This document shows positions 6,111 to 6,410 of a DNA stretch of 6,410 nucleotides, in pieces. The DNA comes from Nitrospira sp. (GTDB lineage Bacteria > Nitrospirota > Nitrospiria > Nitrospirales > Nitrospiraceae), in assembly GCA_025935475.1 (NCBI GenBank), contig JAICVE010000165.1:1-6410 (forward strand), given 5' to 3'. The stretch's first letter is position 1. Each line of letters opens with the position of its first letter. The notes beneath the pieces are model-generated. The model saw nothing but the letters and a program-made list of their open reading frames with translations. It made no database searches and was not told where the DNA came from. A program made the translations under genes and the position numbers.

Positions 6111-6410
6111 AATATGTGATTCTGCACGCGGAGGGAATGTCGGATCATCCCCGCCAGGAACTAGCCGGCAAGACGCCCCTTCAAGCCGCTTGCACCCCCC
6201 AGCTTGATCGATTGGCTCAACAAAGCGAACTCGGCTTGCTCACGGTCGCGCTGGACAACGGGCGTCATGGCAGCGGTCTCACCGGCACATCAATCCTCGG
6301 GTATGAACCCAAGAAGTATTATCAAGGTCCTGGGCCGTTGGAGGCCGCCAGCTTAGGTGTGACGGTCGGCGAACACGATGTCGTGTACCGGTGCACGATG
6401 GTCACCCTCA
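6107..6410 (+). CDS. apgM: ApgM-family (2,3-bisphosphoglycerate-independent phosphoglycerate mutase-like) protein, possible homoserine kinase; 3' end cut by window
   Basis: The first 101 codons are visible; full family members are about 400 residues. Alkaline phosphatase superfamily fold, cytoplasmic. Family assignment rests on MKYVIL at the start, LAGKTPLQAACTPQLDRLA (19-37), TSILGYEPKKYY (61-72) and GPGPLEAASLGV (74-85), all closely matching archaeal-type phosphoglycerate mutases. Two active-site stretches deviate from the family as I remember it. The usual metal-binding DGM-x-D is here EGMSD (9-13). The usual GSD-x-A-N/H around the nucleophilic serine is GSGLTG (55-60), keeping Ser56 but losing the following Asp and Asn. 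Related genes beside hom and thrC in genomes without thrB have been proposed as homoserine kinases (TIGR02535, as I recall). Position after thrC fits that role. An in-frame TAA at 6080 with no start codon in between fixes the ATG at 6107. Family call is strong; function is open. Confidence 0.88.
   Translation, partial: MKYVILHAEGMSDHPRQELAGKTPLQAACTPQLDRLAQQSELGLLTVALDNGRHGSGLTGTSILGYEPKKYYQGPGPLEAASLGVTVGEHDVVYRCTMVTL

Overview
The window is a compact, gene-dense piece of bacterial chromosome, GC-rich by eye, with no sign of mobile DNA, CRISPR, tRNA or rRNA. It holds six protein genes in two divergent blocks separated by a 281-base intergenic region. Protein style and gene order (a short alanine-type aminotransferase, then hom, thrC and a phosphoglycerate-mutase-family gene) suggest a Nitrospira-like member of the Nitrospirota or a relative with similar operons. 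This taxonomic call is an impression from recognition, not a computed placement.

Left block, minus strand: pdxJ (2231 to 1518) is followed by nnr (1470 to beyond position 1, so its C-terminus is missing). PdxJ makes pyridoxine 5'-phosphate, the precursor of PLP. Nnr repairs damaged hydrated NAD(P)H with an epimerase domain and an ADP-dependent dehydratase domain. Both are cofactor housekeeping enzymes. The acpS gene that often sits between them in other bacteria is absent here.

Intergenic region 2232-2512: it contains a good sigma70-type promoter facing right (TTGACT, 18-base spacer, TAGAAT), a weaker candidate facing left for pdxJ, and between them an operator-like inverted repeat, GAACTC-GG-GAGTTC.

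Right block, plus strand: an AlaC-like PLP-dependent aminotransferase (2513-3709), homoserine dehydrogenase with a C-terminal ACT domain (3706-5019), threonine synthase (5024-6082) and the first 101 codons of an ApgM-family protein (6107 onward). The genes overlap or nearly touch, so they are almost certainly one operon. Hom makes homoserine and ThrC converts O-phosphohomoserine to threonine. The step between them, homoserine kinase, has no classical thrB in this window. The ApgM-family gene occupies that place, and its N-terminal active-site motifs differ from those usual in true phosphoglycerate mutases. That makes it the most interesting object here: a candidate non-orthologous homoserine kinase, or at least a diverged phosphoglycerate mutase paralogue. 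Two enzymes of the right block (the aminotransferase and ThrC) need the PLP whose precursor the divergent pdxJ makes.
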